From Streptomyces sp. PH10-H1 (GTDB lineage Bacteria > Actinomycetota > Actinomycetes > Streptomycetales > Streptomycetaceae), in contig NZ_JASISZ010000001.1 in the NCBI RefSeq assembly GCF_030063355.1, forward strand, positions 235,092-299,091: a DNA stretch of 64,000 nucleotides, in the 5' to 3' direction. How positions within the stretch are numbered: the first letter of the stretch is position 1; the number at the start of each line of letters is the position of its first letter. The notes below the pieces were generated by a model. The model worked only from the letters and a program-made list of their open reading frames with translations. It ran no database searches and was not told the DNA's origin. A program made the translations under genes and the position numbers. Below, piece by piece: positions 30,112-39,906 of this stretch.

Positions 30112-30761
30112 ACGGGCACACCAAGGGCCGCGGCCGCCGGATCGTTCTGTGGCGGCACGGCCAGACCGAGTGGAACCTGGAGCAGCGCTTCCAGGGCAGT
30201 ACCGACATCCCGCTGACCGCGGACGGTCTCGCCCAGGCCCGTCGCTCGGCCCGGTTGCTCGGTGCACTGGAACCGGCCGCGATCATCGCGTCCGATCTGC
30301 AGCGGGCCTCCGCCACGGCCGCCGAGCTGGCCGCGGTGACCCGTCTCGGCGTGACCCACTACGAGGGGCTGCGCGAGACGTACGCGGGTGACTGGCAGGG
30401 TCTGACCCATACGGAGATCGTGGCGCTGCACGGCGAGCAGTACGCCGCCTGGAAGCGCGGCGAGCCCGTACGGCGCGGCGGCGGCGAGCTGGAGACCGAG
30501 GTCGCCGACCGGGCGGCTCCCGTGGTGCTGAGCGAGGCCGAGAAGCTGGCCGACGGCGGCACTCTCGTCGTGGTCAGCCACGGCGGCACGATCCGCACCA
30601 CGATCGGCCGGCTGCTGGGTCTGGAACCGGGCCACTGGGAGGCTCTCGGCGGTCTGTCGAACTGCTGCTGGTCGGTGCTGGGCGAGGGCGCGCGCGGCTG
30701 GCGTCTGCTGGAGCACAACGCGGGCACCCTGCCGGAACCGGTGCTCGGCGACGACAGCTGA
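30108..30761 (+). CDS. Histidine phosphatase (phosphoglycerate-mutase superfamily)
   Basis: The 217-residue protein has the catalytic LWRHGQTEWN near residue 15, a second histidine in VVSHGGTIRTTIG, and EGLRETYAGDWQGLTH. No ATG or GTG lies between the rsfS stop and the RHG motif. The best start is CTG at 30108, which overlaps the rsfS TGA as C-TGA and has GGAG eight bases upstream. The substrate is unknown; a conserved operon with nadD and rsfS suggests phosphate-ester housekeeping. Confidence 0.85.
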   Translation: MNGHTKGRGRRIVLWRHGQTEWNLEQRFQGSTDIPLTADGLAQARRSARLLGALEPAAIIASDLQRASATAAELAAVTRLGVTHYEGLRETYAGDWQGLTHTEIVALHGEQYAAWKRGEPVRRGGGELETEVADRAAPVVLSEAEKLADGGTLVVVSHGGTIRTTIGRLLGLEPGHWEALGGLSNCCWSVLGEGARGWRLLEHNAGTLPEPVLGDDS

Positions 30762-30856
30762 GCCGGCGTCCCGGGATCACCGGGCGGATTTCGCTTCTGC
30801 CCCGAATACCGGTTAAGCTTCTTCTCGTTCCCAGCGCGAACCGCACTGGAAACGGC

Positions 30857-30929
<73 letters not shown>

Positions 30930-30936
30930 CAATCAG

Positions 30937-30969
30937 GATCCCGTCCGGTCATCGCGACCGGGCGGGATC
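30937..30969. terminator. Hairpin after the first tRNA-Ala
   Basis: GATCCCGTCCGGTC (30937-30950) pairs with GACCGGGCGGGATC (30956-30969), followed by TTCTTG. The stop codon of the convergent HTH gene lies inside the stem. Confidence 0.75.
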
Positions 30970-31896
30970 TTCTTGTTCCCAGGCCTCGCGGGCCGCCCCC
31001 GCCGCCCGGTCCGCCACGATCTGCGAGACCCTCCGCCCATGCACCGGGCAGCCGATCATCGGGTCCTCCAGGGCGCGCAGCCGCTCGATCTGCGCCCGGC
31101 TCTCCTCGTCGCCCGGGGTGTAGACGATCATCCGGTGCTCGGCCATGCCGTCGATGGCCAGCGAGACCAAGGTCAGGCTGAGCAGGCCGACCGACGCGTG
31201 CCGGAACAACTTGAGCCGCGATCCGGGCGAGGCCACATCGCCGCGGGCCCACATCTGAGCGAATTCCGGGCTCTCGTGGATGAGGCGCGCGATGAACGAC
31301 TCCCAGGCCGGCTCGCCGACGTGCCGTCCGTAGGAGGCGCGCAGCTGCCCGACCATCCGGGGCAGCTCCTCCTCGCTGTTCACCATCGTCGAGCAGCACT
31401 CCGGGACGGTGAACAGCTTCAGCAGCACATTGCGTTCCGAGCGGGGGATGAACGAGGTCGCCGGCCAGATGTCGCGGTACGCGGCGTTGGACGCCTGGAC
31501 GTCGTAGCGCGCGCTGTAGACGACGGCGGGCAGCGGGTCGAGGGCGTCGAGGATGCCCTGCACCTCGTCGCCGACCACTTCCGCGTCGGAGACGTCCTGG
31601 CGGACGAACGGCACCCCGGCCAGCCGGTAGAGGTGCTCGCGCTCGGTCACGTCGAACTGGAGCACCCGGCCGACCGCGTCCAGCACCTGCACGCTCGCGT
31701 TGATCGGGCGGCCCTGCTCCAGCCACGTGTACCAGGTGACACCGACCCCGGCGAGCTGCGCGACCTCCTCGCGGCGCAGTCCGGGCGTACGGCGCCGCAG
31801 CCCCGGCGGCATGCCGACGTCCGCGGGGGTGATGCGGGCGCGGCGGCTGCGGAGGAAGGCGGCCAGCTCGGTGCGGCGGGGAGGCATGGTGTCCAT
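30949..31896 (-). CDS. XRE/MmyB-type helix-turn-helix regulator
   Basis: The 315-residue protein has an N-terminal helix-turn-helix (RTPGLRREEVAQLAGVGVTWYTWLEQG, about 34-60) and a C-terminal PAS-like MmyB ligand domain (VYSARYDVQASNAAYRDIW, LHESPEFAQMWARGDV, LTLVSLAIDG). In this family the C-terminal domain can bind fatty acids. It is divergent from an MFS exporter with 94 bases between, so it most likely controls that exporter. Confidence 0.88.
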   Translation of the reverse strand: MDTMPPRRTELAAFLRSRRARITPADVGMPPGLRRRTPGLRREEVAQLAGVGVTWYTWLEQGRPINASVQVLDAVGRVLQFDVTEREHLYRLAGVPFVRQDVSDAEVVGDEVQGILDALDPLPAVVYSARYDVQASNAAYRDIWPATSFIPRSERNVLLKLFTVPECCSTMVNSEEELPRMVGQLRASYGRHVGEPAWESFIARLIHESPEFAQMWARGDVASPGSRLKLFRHASVGLLSLTLVSLAIDGMAEHRMIVYTPGDEESRAQIERLRALEDPMIGCPVHGRRVSQIVADRAAGAAREAWEQEDPARSR

Positions 31897-31990
31897 ACTC
31901 CCCGGGACCGGAGCGGCTTGCCAGGTGCTGCCAGTACCAGCATCACAGGGCTCTCGTTACCAGTAGCGCGCCGCCCGCAGGCTGACGGGC
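31897..31990. promoter_or_regulatory. Divergent control region, regulator/exporter
   Basis: The 94-base gap has repeated TACCAG elements (in GCCAGTACCAGCA near 31930 and GTTACCAGTAGC near 31958) that could be regulator half-sites. No clear hexamer promoter pair is seen. Confidence 0.35.
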
Positions 31991-33448
31991 ATGACGAATT
32001 CCGTGCTCCCGAACCCTGTCACCGACAAGGAGACCACTACCGGCGCCGTACGGCGCCCGCGCACCGGCCTGCTGCTGGGCATCATCCTGACGGGCCAGTT
32101 CATGGCCCTGCTCGACGTCTTCATCGTGAACGTCGCCGCGCCCACCATCCGTACCGATCTGCACGCCTCGGGCGCGGGCCTGCAGCTGATCGTGGCCGGC
32201 TACACCATCGCGTACGCCGTGCTGCTGATCACCGGCGCACGGCTGGGTGACCTGTTCGGGCACCGGCGGGCCTTCCTGACCGGCCTTGCCCTGTTCACGG
32301 CCTCGTCGCTGGCCTGCGGGCTCGCGCAGTCCACGGGGGAGCTGATCGGCTTCCGGTTCGTCCAGGGCGCCGGCTCGGCCCTGATGATCCCGCAGGTGCT
32401 CAGCCTGATCCAGCTGACGTTCACCGGCGAGGCGCGGTCGAAGGCCCTCAGCGTCTACTCGGCGGTGCTCGCCTCGGGCGCTGCGGTCGGCCAGTCTCTC
32501 GGCGGCGTGCTGGTCAGCGCGGACCTGTTCGGCACCGGCTGGCGGCCGGTGTTCCTGGTGAACGTGCCGATCGGGCTGGTCATGCTGGTCGTCGCGCCGC
32601 GGGTGATCCCGGCCGACGTGCGCAGTGCGCCGGCGCGGCGGCGCGGCCTCGACCTGCCGGGCCTGGTGACGCTGGCCGCGGCGGTGACGCTGTTCACGGT
32701 GCCGCTGGTGCTCGGCGAGGAAGAGGGCTGGCCGGTGTGGGGCTGGGTCTGCCTGGGCTCGAGCGTGGCGCTGTTCGGGCTGTTCGTGGTGCTGGAGTCC
32801 CGGCTGGCGCGGCGCGGCGGCGCTCCGCTGGTGTCCGGGCGGGTGCTGCGGGCGCCGGGGATGGCGCGGGCGGCGACGGCGATCGGCCTGGCCATGGCGG
32901 TGAACGCGGGCTTCCTGTTCAGCATCGCCCTGCATCTGCAGACCGGGCTGGGAGACAGCGCGCTGCGCACCGGTCTCACGTTCGCCGTCGCCGCGGTGGC
33001 CTTCGGCGCGGTCGGCCTCAACTGGCGTCGTCTGCCGCTGCGTTGGCACCCTGCGCTGCCCCCGGTGGGATTCACCGTGGCGGCGGCCTCCTTCGCGGTG
33101 CTCGGCCTGGCGCTGCGCGGCGGCGGCCACGGCGGGTTCGCGCTCCTCGCCGGGCTGGCCGGTATCGGCGCGGGGCTGGGAGCTGCGTTCAGCGCCACCC
33201 TCACCCGCGCGCTGGGAACCGTGGACCCGCAGGACGCGGCCGACGCCAGCGGGCTGCTGGCCACCGTCACCCAGCTCGGCATGCTCATGGGCGTGGCCAC
33301 CTTCGGCACGTTCTTCCTGAACCGCCTCGGCGTCGCGGGACCGCACCCCTCGGCCCACGCCTTCGCGGTCACGGCGGCGGCGCTGGCCGTCACGGCGGCG
33401 GTGGGGGCGCTGGCGGCGGGGCTCGCGGGACTGCGGCGCGGCCAGTAG
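31991..33448 (+). CDS. MFS drug exporter, DHA2 (14-TMS) type
   Basis: The 485-residue protein is highly hydrophobic with about 14 helices. The early motif FMALLDVFIVNVAAPTI (motif D1) and the loop GARLGDLFGHRRAF (motif A, GxLaDrxGrkr) mark the EmrB/QacA family; FRFVQGAGSALMIPQVLSLI is motif C-like. It is a proton antiporter for drugs or a secreted metabolite. The neighbouring MmyB-type regulator suggests inducible export. Confidence 0.88.
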   Translation: MTNSVLPNPVTDKETTTGAVRRPRTGLLLGIILTGQFMALLDVFIVNVAAPTIRTDLHASGAGLQLIVAGYTIAYAVLLITGARLGDLFGHRRAFLTGLALFTASSLACGLAQSTGELIGFRFVQGAGSALMIPQVLSLIQLTFTGEARSKALSVYSAVLASGAAVGQSLGGVLVSADLFGTGWRPVFLVNVPIGLVMLVVAPRVIPADVRSAPARRRGLDLPGLVTLAAAVTLFTVPLVLGEEEGWPVWGWVCLGSSVALFGLFVVLESRLARRGGAPLVSGRVLRAPGMARAATAIGLAMAVNAGFLFSIALHLQTGLGDSALRTGLTFAVAAVAFGAVGLNWRRLPLRWHPALPPVGFTVAAASFAVLGLALRGGGHGGFALLAGLAGIGAGLGAAFSATLTRALGTVDPQDAADASGLLATVTQLGMLMGVATFGTFFLNRLGVAGPHPSAHAFAVTAAALAVTAAVGALAAGLAGLRRGQ

Positions 33449-33489
33449 CCGGCGGTCAGCGCTCGGCTGTCAGCGGTCGTCGGTCGTCG

Positions 33490-34848
33490 TCAGCGGTTGA
33501 CGTAGTCGTACGCGGCCGGCCGCCGCGCCCGCATCGCGGGCGCCGGGGCCGGCCGCCGGCCCGGAGGACGCGCGCGAAAGGCCTGGAACGCCAACGTGCC
33601 GGCCACCGCGAGGAACGCCGCGCCGACCGCCGGGTAGATCGCGGACAGCGCCATCTGACCGGTGTTCTGGCCCAGCTCGAACCGCCCGGTGCCGTGCGGG
33701 ACCATCCACAGCAGGAACGAGCAGAACGCCAGCCCCGTCAGGGCCGCCCCCGCCCCCCACACCGCGTCGCGGCGGCGCAGCGCCTCGGTGCCCAGCAGTA
33801 CGACCATCGGCACTCCCCACACCCAGTGGTGGGACCAGGAGACCGGGCTGACCAGCAGCGCGGTCACCGCGCACGCCAGCGTCGCCCAGGCCGGGCTGTG
33901 CGGGAACCGGTCCCCGGCGAGCAGCGCGGCGACCGCGATGGCCAGACCGGCGGAGCCGACGACGGCCGCCGCCAGCAGCCAGCCGTACCCCGGGTCGCCG
34001 GTGTGCAGGGCGCGGGCGAAGATCCCGCGCAGCGACTGGTTGGCGGTGTCCTCGCTGAAGCCGACCCGGTCCGCCGCGAAGAGCATCTCGGTCCAGAACC
34101 GCCGTGAGTCGTGCGGCAGTGCCACCGCGGCCATCGCCACCGTCCCGATGAACGTCACGACGGCCACCGCGGCCCGCCGCAGGTGCACGTTCCACGGACT
34201 GTGGCCACGGCGCAGCCGCCGCCACCCCAGGGCCGCGCCGGCCAGCGCCAGGAAAACCGCGAACAGCGCGGGCGTCAGTTTGATCCCCGCCGCGATCCCG
34301 ATCCCGAAGCCCGCCCAGCGGTGGTCGGCCCGCCGCGTCAGGTCCCACAGCACCAGCACGGCCAGCAGCAGGTTGATCTGCCCGTACCGCAGCGTCGTCC
34401 ACACCGGCTCGCACCACACCGCGAGGGACGCCAGGGCCAGCGTCACCGCGGCGGTCGGCAGCTTGAGCGGACGCCCGGTCAGCCGCAGCGACAGATGCAC
34501 CAGCGCCACCAGCAGACCCAGGTTCACCACCGTCGCCGCGGCCCGCATCCCGCCCACGCCGATCCAGGTCAGCGGCATGAACACCAGCGCGGCGAACGGC
34601 GGATACGTGGTCGGGAGATTCGCGTAGGTGGCCCGCATGTCGTACAGATCGCCACCGGACCTCGCGGTCGCCCCCTCCGCCCGGTAGACCATGAGGTCGA
34701 TCATCGACACGTGCGAGGCGCGCTGCGCCGCCCAGAAGGCGGCGAACGACACCAGGCAGAAAGCGGCGGCGAGCAGCGTCGGGCGCCGCAGTATGAACGT
34801 CCTGGCCGCCAGAATGCGGGTGTCGGCGGTCAGCTGCGTCGCTGTCAC
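33490..34848 (-). CDS. GT87-type membrane mannosyltransferase
   Basis: The 452-residue protein has about ten hydrophobic segments. IDLMVYRAEGATARSGGDLYD contains the loop Asp/Tyr-Arg region of GT-C enzymes, and TTYPPFAALVFMPL, RYGQINLLLAVLVLWDL, GIAAGIKLTPALF and SPVSWSHHWVWGVP are typical of DUF2029/GT87 alpha-(1,2)-mannosyltransferases, which use polyprenyl-phosphate-mannose outside the membrane. The GTG at 34848 (VTATQLTADTRILA) has GGAG ten bases upstream. The acceptor is unknown. Confidence 0.82.
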   Translation of the reverse strand: MTATQLTADTRILAARTFILRRPTLLAAAFCLVSFAAFWAAQRASHVSMIDLMVYRAEGATARSGGDLYDMRATYANLPTTYPPFAALVFMPLTWIGVGGMRAAATVVNLGLLVALVHLSLRLTGRPLKLPTAAVTLALASLAVWCEPVWTTLRYGQINLLLAVLVLWDLTRRADHRWAGFGIGIAAGIKLTPALFAVFLALAGAALGWRRLRRGHSPWNVHLRRAAVAVVTFIGTVAMAAVALPHDSRRFWTEMLFAADRVGFSEDTANQSLRGIFARALHTGDPGYGWLLAAAVVGSAGLAIAVAALLAGDRFPHSPAWATLACAVTALLVSPVSWSHHWVWGVPMVVLLGTEALRRRDAVWGAGAALTGLAFCSFLLWMVPHGTGRFELGQNTGQMALSAIYPAVGAAFLAVAGTLAFQAFRARPPGRRPAPAPAMRARRPAAYDYVNR

Positions 34849-35061
34849 AGTGCGCTGCTCCAGGAGACTGGTGGGGGGCACGGGGCGGCCGGTGAGAACT
34901 GGGCACGGATTGCCGACAGTACCTGGACCGGCGGCCGAACAGCAGTGGTAACGGTTCGTCCAGGTGGGGCCCCCGGGCCCCGGCAAACGATTTGGCGAAA
35001 CACCCCCAGGGCCGTGTAATGTATGCCGAGTCGCCGGGGGAACCCGGCGGGGCTGAAACGC

Positions 35062-35134
<73 letters not shown>

Positions 35135-35139
35135 CAATC

Positions 35140-35179
35140 AAGAAGGTCCGGTCCGCCGTCCAGGCGACCGGACCTTCTT
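35140..35179 (+). terminator. Hairpin after the second tRNA-Ala
   Basis: AAGAAGGTCCGGTC (35140-35153) pairs with GACCGGACCTTCTT (35166-35179), placing Ts at the 3' end. Confidence 0.8.
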
Positions 35180-35253
35180 CGCGTTCCCCCGTACCGTTCC
35201 CCCACACTCTGCTGTTCGGGGCCGGGGTCCGGGGCCTGGGTCCGGGGCCTGGG

Positions 35254-36723
35254 CTATTCGAGGCGCAGGGCCAGCGCCGGGCAGCGGCGTAGCGCCCGTA
35301 CCGCCGCCGCCCGCAGGTGCCCCGGCACAGGAGTGCCGGCCAGCGACGGATAGCCGTCGCCGTCGAGCCGTACGAGCTCCGGCAGGAGGCCCGCGCACAG
35401 TCCGTGGCCCTGGCACAGCGTCCAGTCCACGGCGAGCCGCGCCCCGCGCTCCTCGTCCGGCAGCGGAAGCTCCCCGGTGGTGGGGCGGCCGCAGCCGCCG
35501 CCGAGTACATGGGCGGCGAGGTCGTCGGTGAAGGCGCTGACGCCGGAGAGCAGGAAGCGCGAGGCCCCGTCGGGGTGCCGGCAGGCACCGCGTCCGCGTA
35601 CGGCATGGGCGGAGCGGCGTACGGCTTCGAGCGCGCCCTGTCCGCCGCCGCCCAGGACGTCGGACAGGGCGCCGGCGAGTGCGGGAAGACCCAGCCGGCA
35701 GGGCCCGCACTGGCCGGAGGACTCGGCGGCCAGCCACTGGGCGACGCGCAGCGTCTCACCGAGCGGGCAGGTGCCGGGGGCCAGCGGGAGCATGGCGCCG
35801 GCGCCGAGGGTGGCGGAGTGCGCCGTCATGCTCTCCCGGGAGACGGCGGCCAGCGAGGCGGCGACCGGGTCCATCCAGCCGCCGTGGTAGCCGCCGACGA
35901 GAACGCCCTGGCCCACTCCGGCCCCGCACAGCTGCAGCACGTACGACAGCGGGACGCCGGTCGGCGTCTCGACGAGAGCCGGGGCCGGCACCGAGCCGGA
36001 GACGGTGAGCAGCACGGTGCCGGGTTCTGCGGCGATGCCGGTGGCGGCGAAACGCCCTGCGCCGAGCCGGGCGGCGACCGCGAGCTGGGCGAACGTCTCC
36101 GTGTTGGAGAGCAGGGTCGGCAGGCCCCCGACTCCCGCGTCGCTCGCGTGGGTGCGGCGGCCGGGCGGCAGCGGCGGTCCGCCGTCGGCGGCGCGGATCA
36201 GCGCCGAGGCCTCGCCGGACACGAAGCGCTCCGGCAGCCGCACGACGCGCGCCCTGAGCGGCCGGCCACGGCGTTCGCCGAGGCCGCGTTCGGCGAGGGC
36301 CTCGCGTACGGACCGCTCCACCGACTCCTGGGTGACGCCGATGACGAGCTGCCGCGCGTCCAGTGCGTCGACGGCCAACAGCGCCCCGTCCAGCACCAGA
36401 TGGGGTGCGCGCGCCAGTAGTACGGCGTCCTTGCGGCAGGCGGGTTCGCCCTCGCAGCCGTTGACGACGACGCAGGTCCTGTCGCCGCGGCGGCGCGCGG
36501 CGTCGGCGACGGCGCGCAGCTTTCTCGCGAAGGGGAAGGCGGCGCCGCCGCGCCCGCGCAGGTCGATCTGCCCGGCGAGAGCGGTCAGCAGGCTCTCGCT
36601 GAGGGACGGCAGCGGTCCGTGCACCGACAGGTGCGCCACCCGGTCGAGGCGTTCGGCCAGTTCGAAGCCGGCGGTCAGCCGGGGCAGGCCGATGGAACGC
36701 ACGACGGGCAGCGGGCCGCTCAT
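35254..36723 (-). CDS. NuoF-like flavoprotein fused to a ferredoxin domain
   Basis: The 489-residue protein resembles the NADH-binding subunit of complex I: LRGRGGAAFPFARKL, VVNGCEGEPACRKDAVLL (FMN region) and LPTLLSNTETFAQLAV, then an SLBB-like segment and the iron-sulfur motif ESSGQCGPCRLGLPAL with a later RGACRHPDG. The C-terminal 70 residues form a single-cluster ferredoxin (LCQGHGLCAGLLPEL ... RRCPALAL). A usual full NuoE/NuoG context is missing. It overlaps the membrane gene upstream by four bases (ATGA), so the two should form an electron-transfer pair. Confidence 0.85.
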   Translation of the reverse strand: MSGPLPVVRSIGLPRLTAGFELAERLDRVAHLSVHGPLPSLSESLLTALAGQIDLRGRGGAAFPFARKLRAVADAARRRGDRTCVVVNGCEGEPACRKDAVLLARAPHLVLDGALLAVDALDARQLVIGVTQESVERSVREALAERGLGERRGRPLRARVVRLPERFVSGEASALIRAADGGPPLPPGRRTHASDAGVGGLPTLLSNTETFAQLAVAARLGAGRFAATGIAAEPGTVLLTVSGSVPAPALVETPTGVPLSYVLQLCGAGVGQGVLVGGYHGGWMDPVAASLAAVSRESMTAHSATLGAGAMLPLAPGTCPLGETLRVAQWLAAESSGQCGPCRLGLPALAGALSDVLGGGGQGALEAVRRSAHAVRGRGACRHPDGASRFLLSGVSAFTDDLAAHVLGGGCGRPTTGELPLPDEERGARLAVDWTLCQGHGLCAGLLPELVRLDGDGYPSLAGTPVPGHLRAAAVRALRRCPALALRLE

Positions 36724-37565
36724 CGCCGCTCCGCGGGCAGCCGCGGCCGCCGTGGGGCGTCGATCGCGAGAGGAGGCCGCTGCCGAGAGGGTTCGACGGC
36801 GGGGCGGTCGGGGCGGTCGGCGCGGTGCGTTCCGCGTGCGTGGCCCCGGCCGCGTCCTCCGTCCCGGCCGCCGAGGGGCGAGCGCAGCCGTACGACGAGC
36901 GCGACGGCGACGGCCGTCAGGCACAGGGCGTACGCGGCGACCACCCAGCCGGCGGGCGCGCGGCCGGCCTTGAGGCCGTGCACGATCGCCAGGCACCAGG
37001 CCACGTACGCGCAGGAGTGCAGCACCCGCCACCGTCCGGCCCTGCCCCGTCCGGCGAAGGCGCTGCGCAGCGCGCCCGTCGCGGCGGCGAGCACCATGAG
37101 GTAGCCGGACAGGGTGCCGAGCGCGATCAGCACCGCGCTGCCCCGGGCGCCGAACGGCAGCAGACCGGAGGGCAGCAGCGCGCCCGAGACCGGGACCCGT
37201 CCGACCGCGACCTGTACCGAGACGTGCAGGGCCAGGAAGCCGAGCGCGCCGATGGCGGTGGCGCGGTGCACGGCCTGGGCGAGCAGCCGGTGCCTCGGGC
37301 CCAGCAGCAACCGGTCGGTGGAGATCAGACCCCAGACGACGGTCGCGGTGAGCGAGACCAGGGTGAGTACGCCCGAGGTGAAGTCCAGGAATCCGCGCAT
37401 CCCCGGCCCCGAGGTGAGGGCCAGGGCGAGGACGACGGCGGCGGTCGCGGCGCCCACCGCGATACGGGGCAGGGTCCGCGCGGACTCCGGCGCCGTCCCG
37501 TTGTTGATGCCGCGTGCCCGGTGCTCCCGACGCTCCCGGTACCCACGGTGGTTGCGCATTCGCAT
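36720..37565 (-). CDS. Ferric-reductase/cytochrome-b-like membrane protein
   Basis: The 281-residue protein has five or six hydrophobic helices. Paired histidines in successive helices are visible (LLAQAVHRATAIGALGFLALHVSVQVAVG and WRVLHSCAYVAWCLAIVHGLKAG), as expected for heme b ligands of the ferric-reductase-like transmembrane domain. The C-terminal 60 residues are Arg/Pro-rich. Its start is upstream of, and its stop overlaps, the NuoF-like gene. The pair may move electrons from NADH to the outside; the acceptor is unknown. Confidence 0.82.
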   Translation of the reverse strand: MRMRNHRGYRERREHRARGINNGTAPESARTLPRIAVGAATAAVVLALALTSGPGMRGFLDFTSGVLTLVSLTATVVWGLISTDRLLLGPRHRLLAQAVHRATAIGALGFLALHVSVQVAVGRVPVSGALLPSGLLPFGARGSAVLIALGTLSGYLMVLAAATGALRSAFAGRGRAGRWRVLHSCAYVAWCLAIVHGLKAGRAPAGWVVAAYALCLTAVAVALVVRLRSPLGGRDGGRGRGHARGTHRADRPDRPAVEPSRQRPPLAIDAPRRPRLPAERR

Positions 37566-37892
37566 GGCGGGGACGTTAGGCGGGCCGCCGCGGTCCGCCG
37601 CCCGGCTTCCGACAACTCCGGCCGCGCCGGGGCCGCCGCTGCTAACGTCGGTCCGTTCGGGTGCCGGATTCCCCTTCGTCTCACGCGGATCGCCCCCCGG
37701 CTCCCGCCAATCCCTGCTGACGCATGCTCAGCTCCCGCCGATTGCCGTTCAATGGCGTTTCCTTGGCCTGCTCTTGGCAATTGCATGCCCCTGACATGAA
37801 CTGTTCGGCGAAAGAGTGGCGCTCTGCGGTACGAGCCGTACGCATAGCGGCGACACCGCATCAGGCGACAACTCGCTTCGCATGGGGGCTTC
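37566..37892. promoter_or_regulatory. Control region of the divergent cytochrome and S53 genes
   Basis: This 327-base gap has no credible reading frame. It holds CTTGGC repeated 11 bases apart (near 37761 and 37772) and a TACGAGCCGTACG short palindrome (near 37840). GGGGG precedes the protease ATG. No convincing promoter pair could be picked. Confidence 0.4.
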
Positions 37893-39854
37893 ATGAGATT
37901 TGAGCGCAAAAGAACTCGTGCCGGACTGGCGGTGGCCGCCGCGCTGCCGCTGATGGCCGGCGCGCTCGCGCTGGGCACACCCGCCGCGCAGGCTGACCAA
38001 CCGCACGGCAGGCAGCTGCTCAGTGGCACCAAGCCGCTGTGGGCGACCTCTCAGGCAGACAAGGGCGCCACGGCGGACGCCAGTGGCGTCACCGCCCGGG
38101 TCTACCTCGCGGGCCGTGACGCGAAGGGCCTCACGGCCTACGCGACCTCGGTCTCCGACCCGAACTCGGCGTCCTACGGCAAGTACTTGACCGCGGCACA
38201 GGCCCAGGAGCGCTTCGGCGCGACGAAGGACCAGATAGCCCAGGTCACCGCCTGGCTGAAATCCTCAGGCCTCAAGGTGACTGGCACCAGCCAGCACTAC
38301 ATCACGGTGTCGGGCGACGCAAAGGCCGCGGAGAAGGCGTTCGGCACCCAGCTGCACAACTTCGCCAAGGACGGCAAGACGTACCACGCCCCGGCGTCGA
38401 CGGCCTCCGCGCCGGCCGCGCTGAACGGTGCGGTGCTCACGGTCGTCGGCCTGGACAACGCTCCCAAGCTGTCCAAGCACGACGAGGCGCTGCCGCCTCC
38501 CGGCGCGGTCTTCAAGAACGCCGGGCCGTTCTCGACCTATTACGGGTCGAAGACCAACCAGAACCTGCCCTCCGCGTACGGCAACAAGGCGCCGTACGCG
38601 ATCAAGGGCTACACCGGCAAGGACCTGCGCGCCGCCTACGGCGCGAAGGGCTTCACCGGCAAGGACGTCACGGTCGCGATCACGGATGCGTACGCGTCTC
38701 CGTACATCGTCCAGGACGCCCAGAAGTACGCGAAGAACAACGGTGACAAGGCGTACCGCAAGGGCCAGCTCTCCCAGGTGCTGCCCAGCGACTACAACTC
38801 GACCGTGGCCTGCGACGCGGGCGGCTGGTACGGCGAGGAGACTCTCGACGTCGAGGCCGTGCACGCCGTGGCACCGGACGCCGACATCGTCTACGTCGGT
38901 GGCGCGTCCTGCCAGGACAACGACCTGCTCGACGCCCTGAACAAGGTCGTCGACGGCCGGCTGGCCGACATCGTCTCCAACTCGTGGGGCGACGTCGAGG
39001 CCAATGAGACCCCGGACGTGGCCGCGGCCTACGACCAGGTCTTCCAGCAGGGCGCTGTCGAGGGCATCGGCTTCTACTTCTCCTCCGGTGACTCCGGCGA
39101 CAACGTCGCCAAGACCGGTGTGAAGCAGTCCGACACCCCCGGAAACTCCCCGTGGGCCACCTCCGTCGGCGGCACCTCGCTGAACGTGGGCAAGGGGGAG
39201 AAGTACCAGTGGGAGACCGGCTGGGGCACCGAGAAGGCCGCCCTGTCGGCTGACGGCAACAGCTGGACCGGCTTCCCCGGCGCCTACACCTCGGGCGCGG
39301 GTGGCGGCACCAGCAAGCTCTACGCGCAGCCGTTCTACCAGCGGGGCATCGTGCCGGACTCGCTCGCTCTCGCCAACGGCGGCGGCGTCAAGCAGCGCGT
39401 CCAGCCCGACATCGCGGCCGTCGCCGACCCGAACACCGGCTTCCTCGTCGGCCAGACCCAGTCCTACCCGGACGGGTCGCTGCAGTACAGCGAGTACCGG
39501 ATCGGCGGCACCTCGCTCGCCGCCCCGGTGATCGCGGGCGTCCAGGCGCTCGTGCAGCAGGCACGGCACGGTATCCCGGTCGGCTTCGCCAACCCGCTCA
39601 TCTACGACCGGTACGGCACCTCGGCCTACCACGACGTCACGGACCACCCGCTGGGACAGGGACGTGACCAGGCGGTCGTCCGCGTCGACTTCAAGAACGG
39701 CCTCGACGCGACCGGTGGCACGTCCGTCTCGCTCCGCAGCCTCGGCAAGGACGCGTCGCTGCACGCCACGGTCGGCTACGACGACGTCACCGGCGTCGGC
39801 ACCCCCGGTGCCGACTACGTGACCTCGTACGCGCCGAAGAACCACCACCACTGA
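37893..39854 (+). CDS. Secreted S53 (sedolisin/kumamolisin) serine-carboxyl protease
   Basis: The 653-residue protein has a Sec-type signal peptide (RKRTRAGLAVAAALPLMAGALALGTPAAQA). A pro-kumamolisin activation domain covers about 40-190 (YATSVSDPNSASYGKYLTAAQAQERFG). The catalytic Glu and Asp are in WYGEETLDVEAVHAVAPDADI, the oxyanion Asp in SNSWGD and the nucleophile Ser in YRIGGTSLAAPVIAGVQAL. The calcium loop near the end (VTGVGTPGADYV) is present. The family works at acidic pH. It is monocistronic, with a strong hairpin after it. Confidence 0.93.
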   Translation: MRFERKRTRAGLAVAAALPLMAGALALGTPAAQADQPHGRQLLSGTKPLWATSQADKGATADASGVTARVYLAGRDAKGLTAYATSVSDPNSASYGKYLTAAQAQERFGATKDQIAQVTAWLKSSGLKVTGTSQHYITVSGDAKAAEKAFGTQLHNFAKDGKTYHAPASTASAPAALNGAVLTVVGLDNAPKLSKHDEALPPPGAVFKNAGPFSTYYGSKTNQNLPSAYGNKAPYAIKGYTGKDLRAAYGAKGFTGKDVTVAITDAYASPYIVQDAQKYAKNNGDKAYRKGQLSQVLPSDYNSTVACDAGGWYGEETLDVEAVHAVAPDADIVYVGGASCQDNDLLDALNKVVDGRLADIVSNSWGDVEANETPDVAAAYDQVFQQGAVEGIGFYFSSGDSGDNVAKTGVKQSDTPGNSPWATSVGGTSLNVGKGEKYQWETGWGTEKAALSADGNSWTGFPGAYTSGAGGGTSKLYAQPFYQRGIVPDSLALANGGGVKQRVQPDIAAVADPNTGFLVGQTQSYPDGSLQYSEYRIGGTSLAAPVIAGVQALVQQARHGIPVGFANPLIYDRYGTSAYHDVTDHPLGQGRDQAVVRVDFKNGLDATGGTSVSLRSLGKDASLHATVGYDDVTGVGTPGADYVTSYAPKNHHH

Positions 39855-39906
39855 GCAGCTGAGTCGGTGGCGGCGCCACCGCCGCTGAGCGGCTGATGCA
39901 GTGCGC

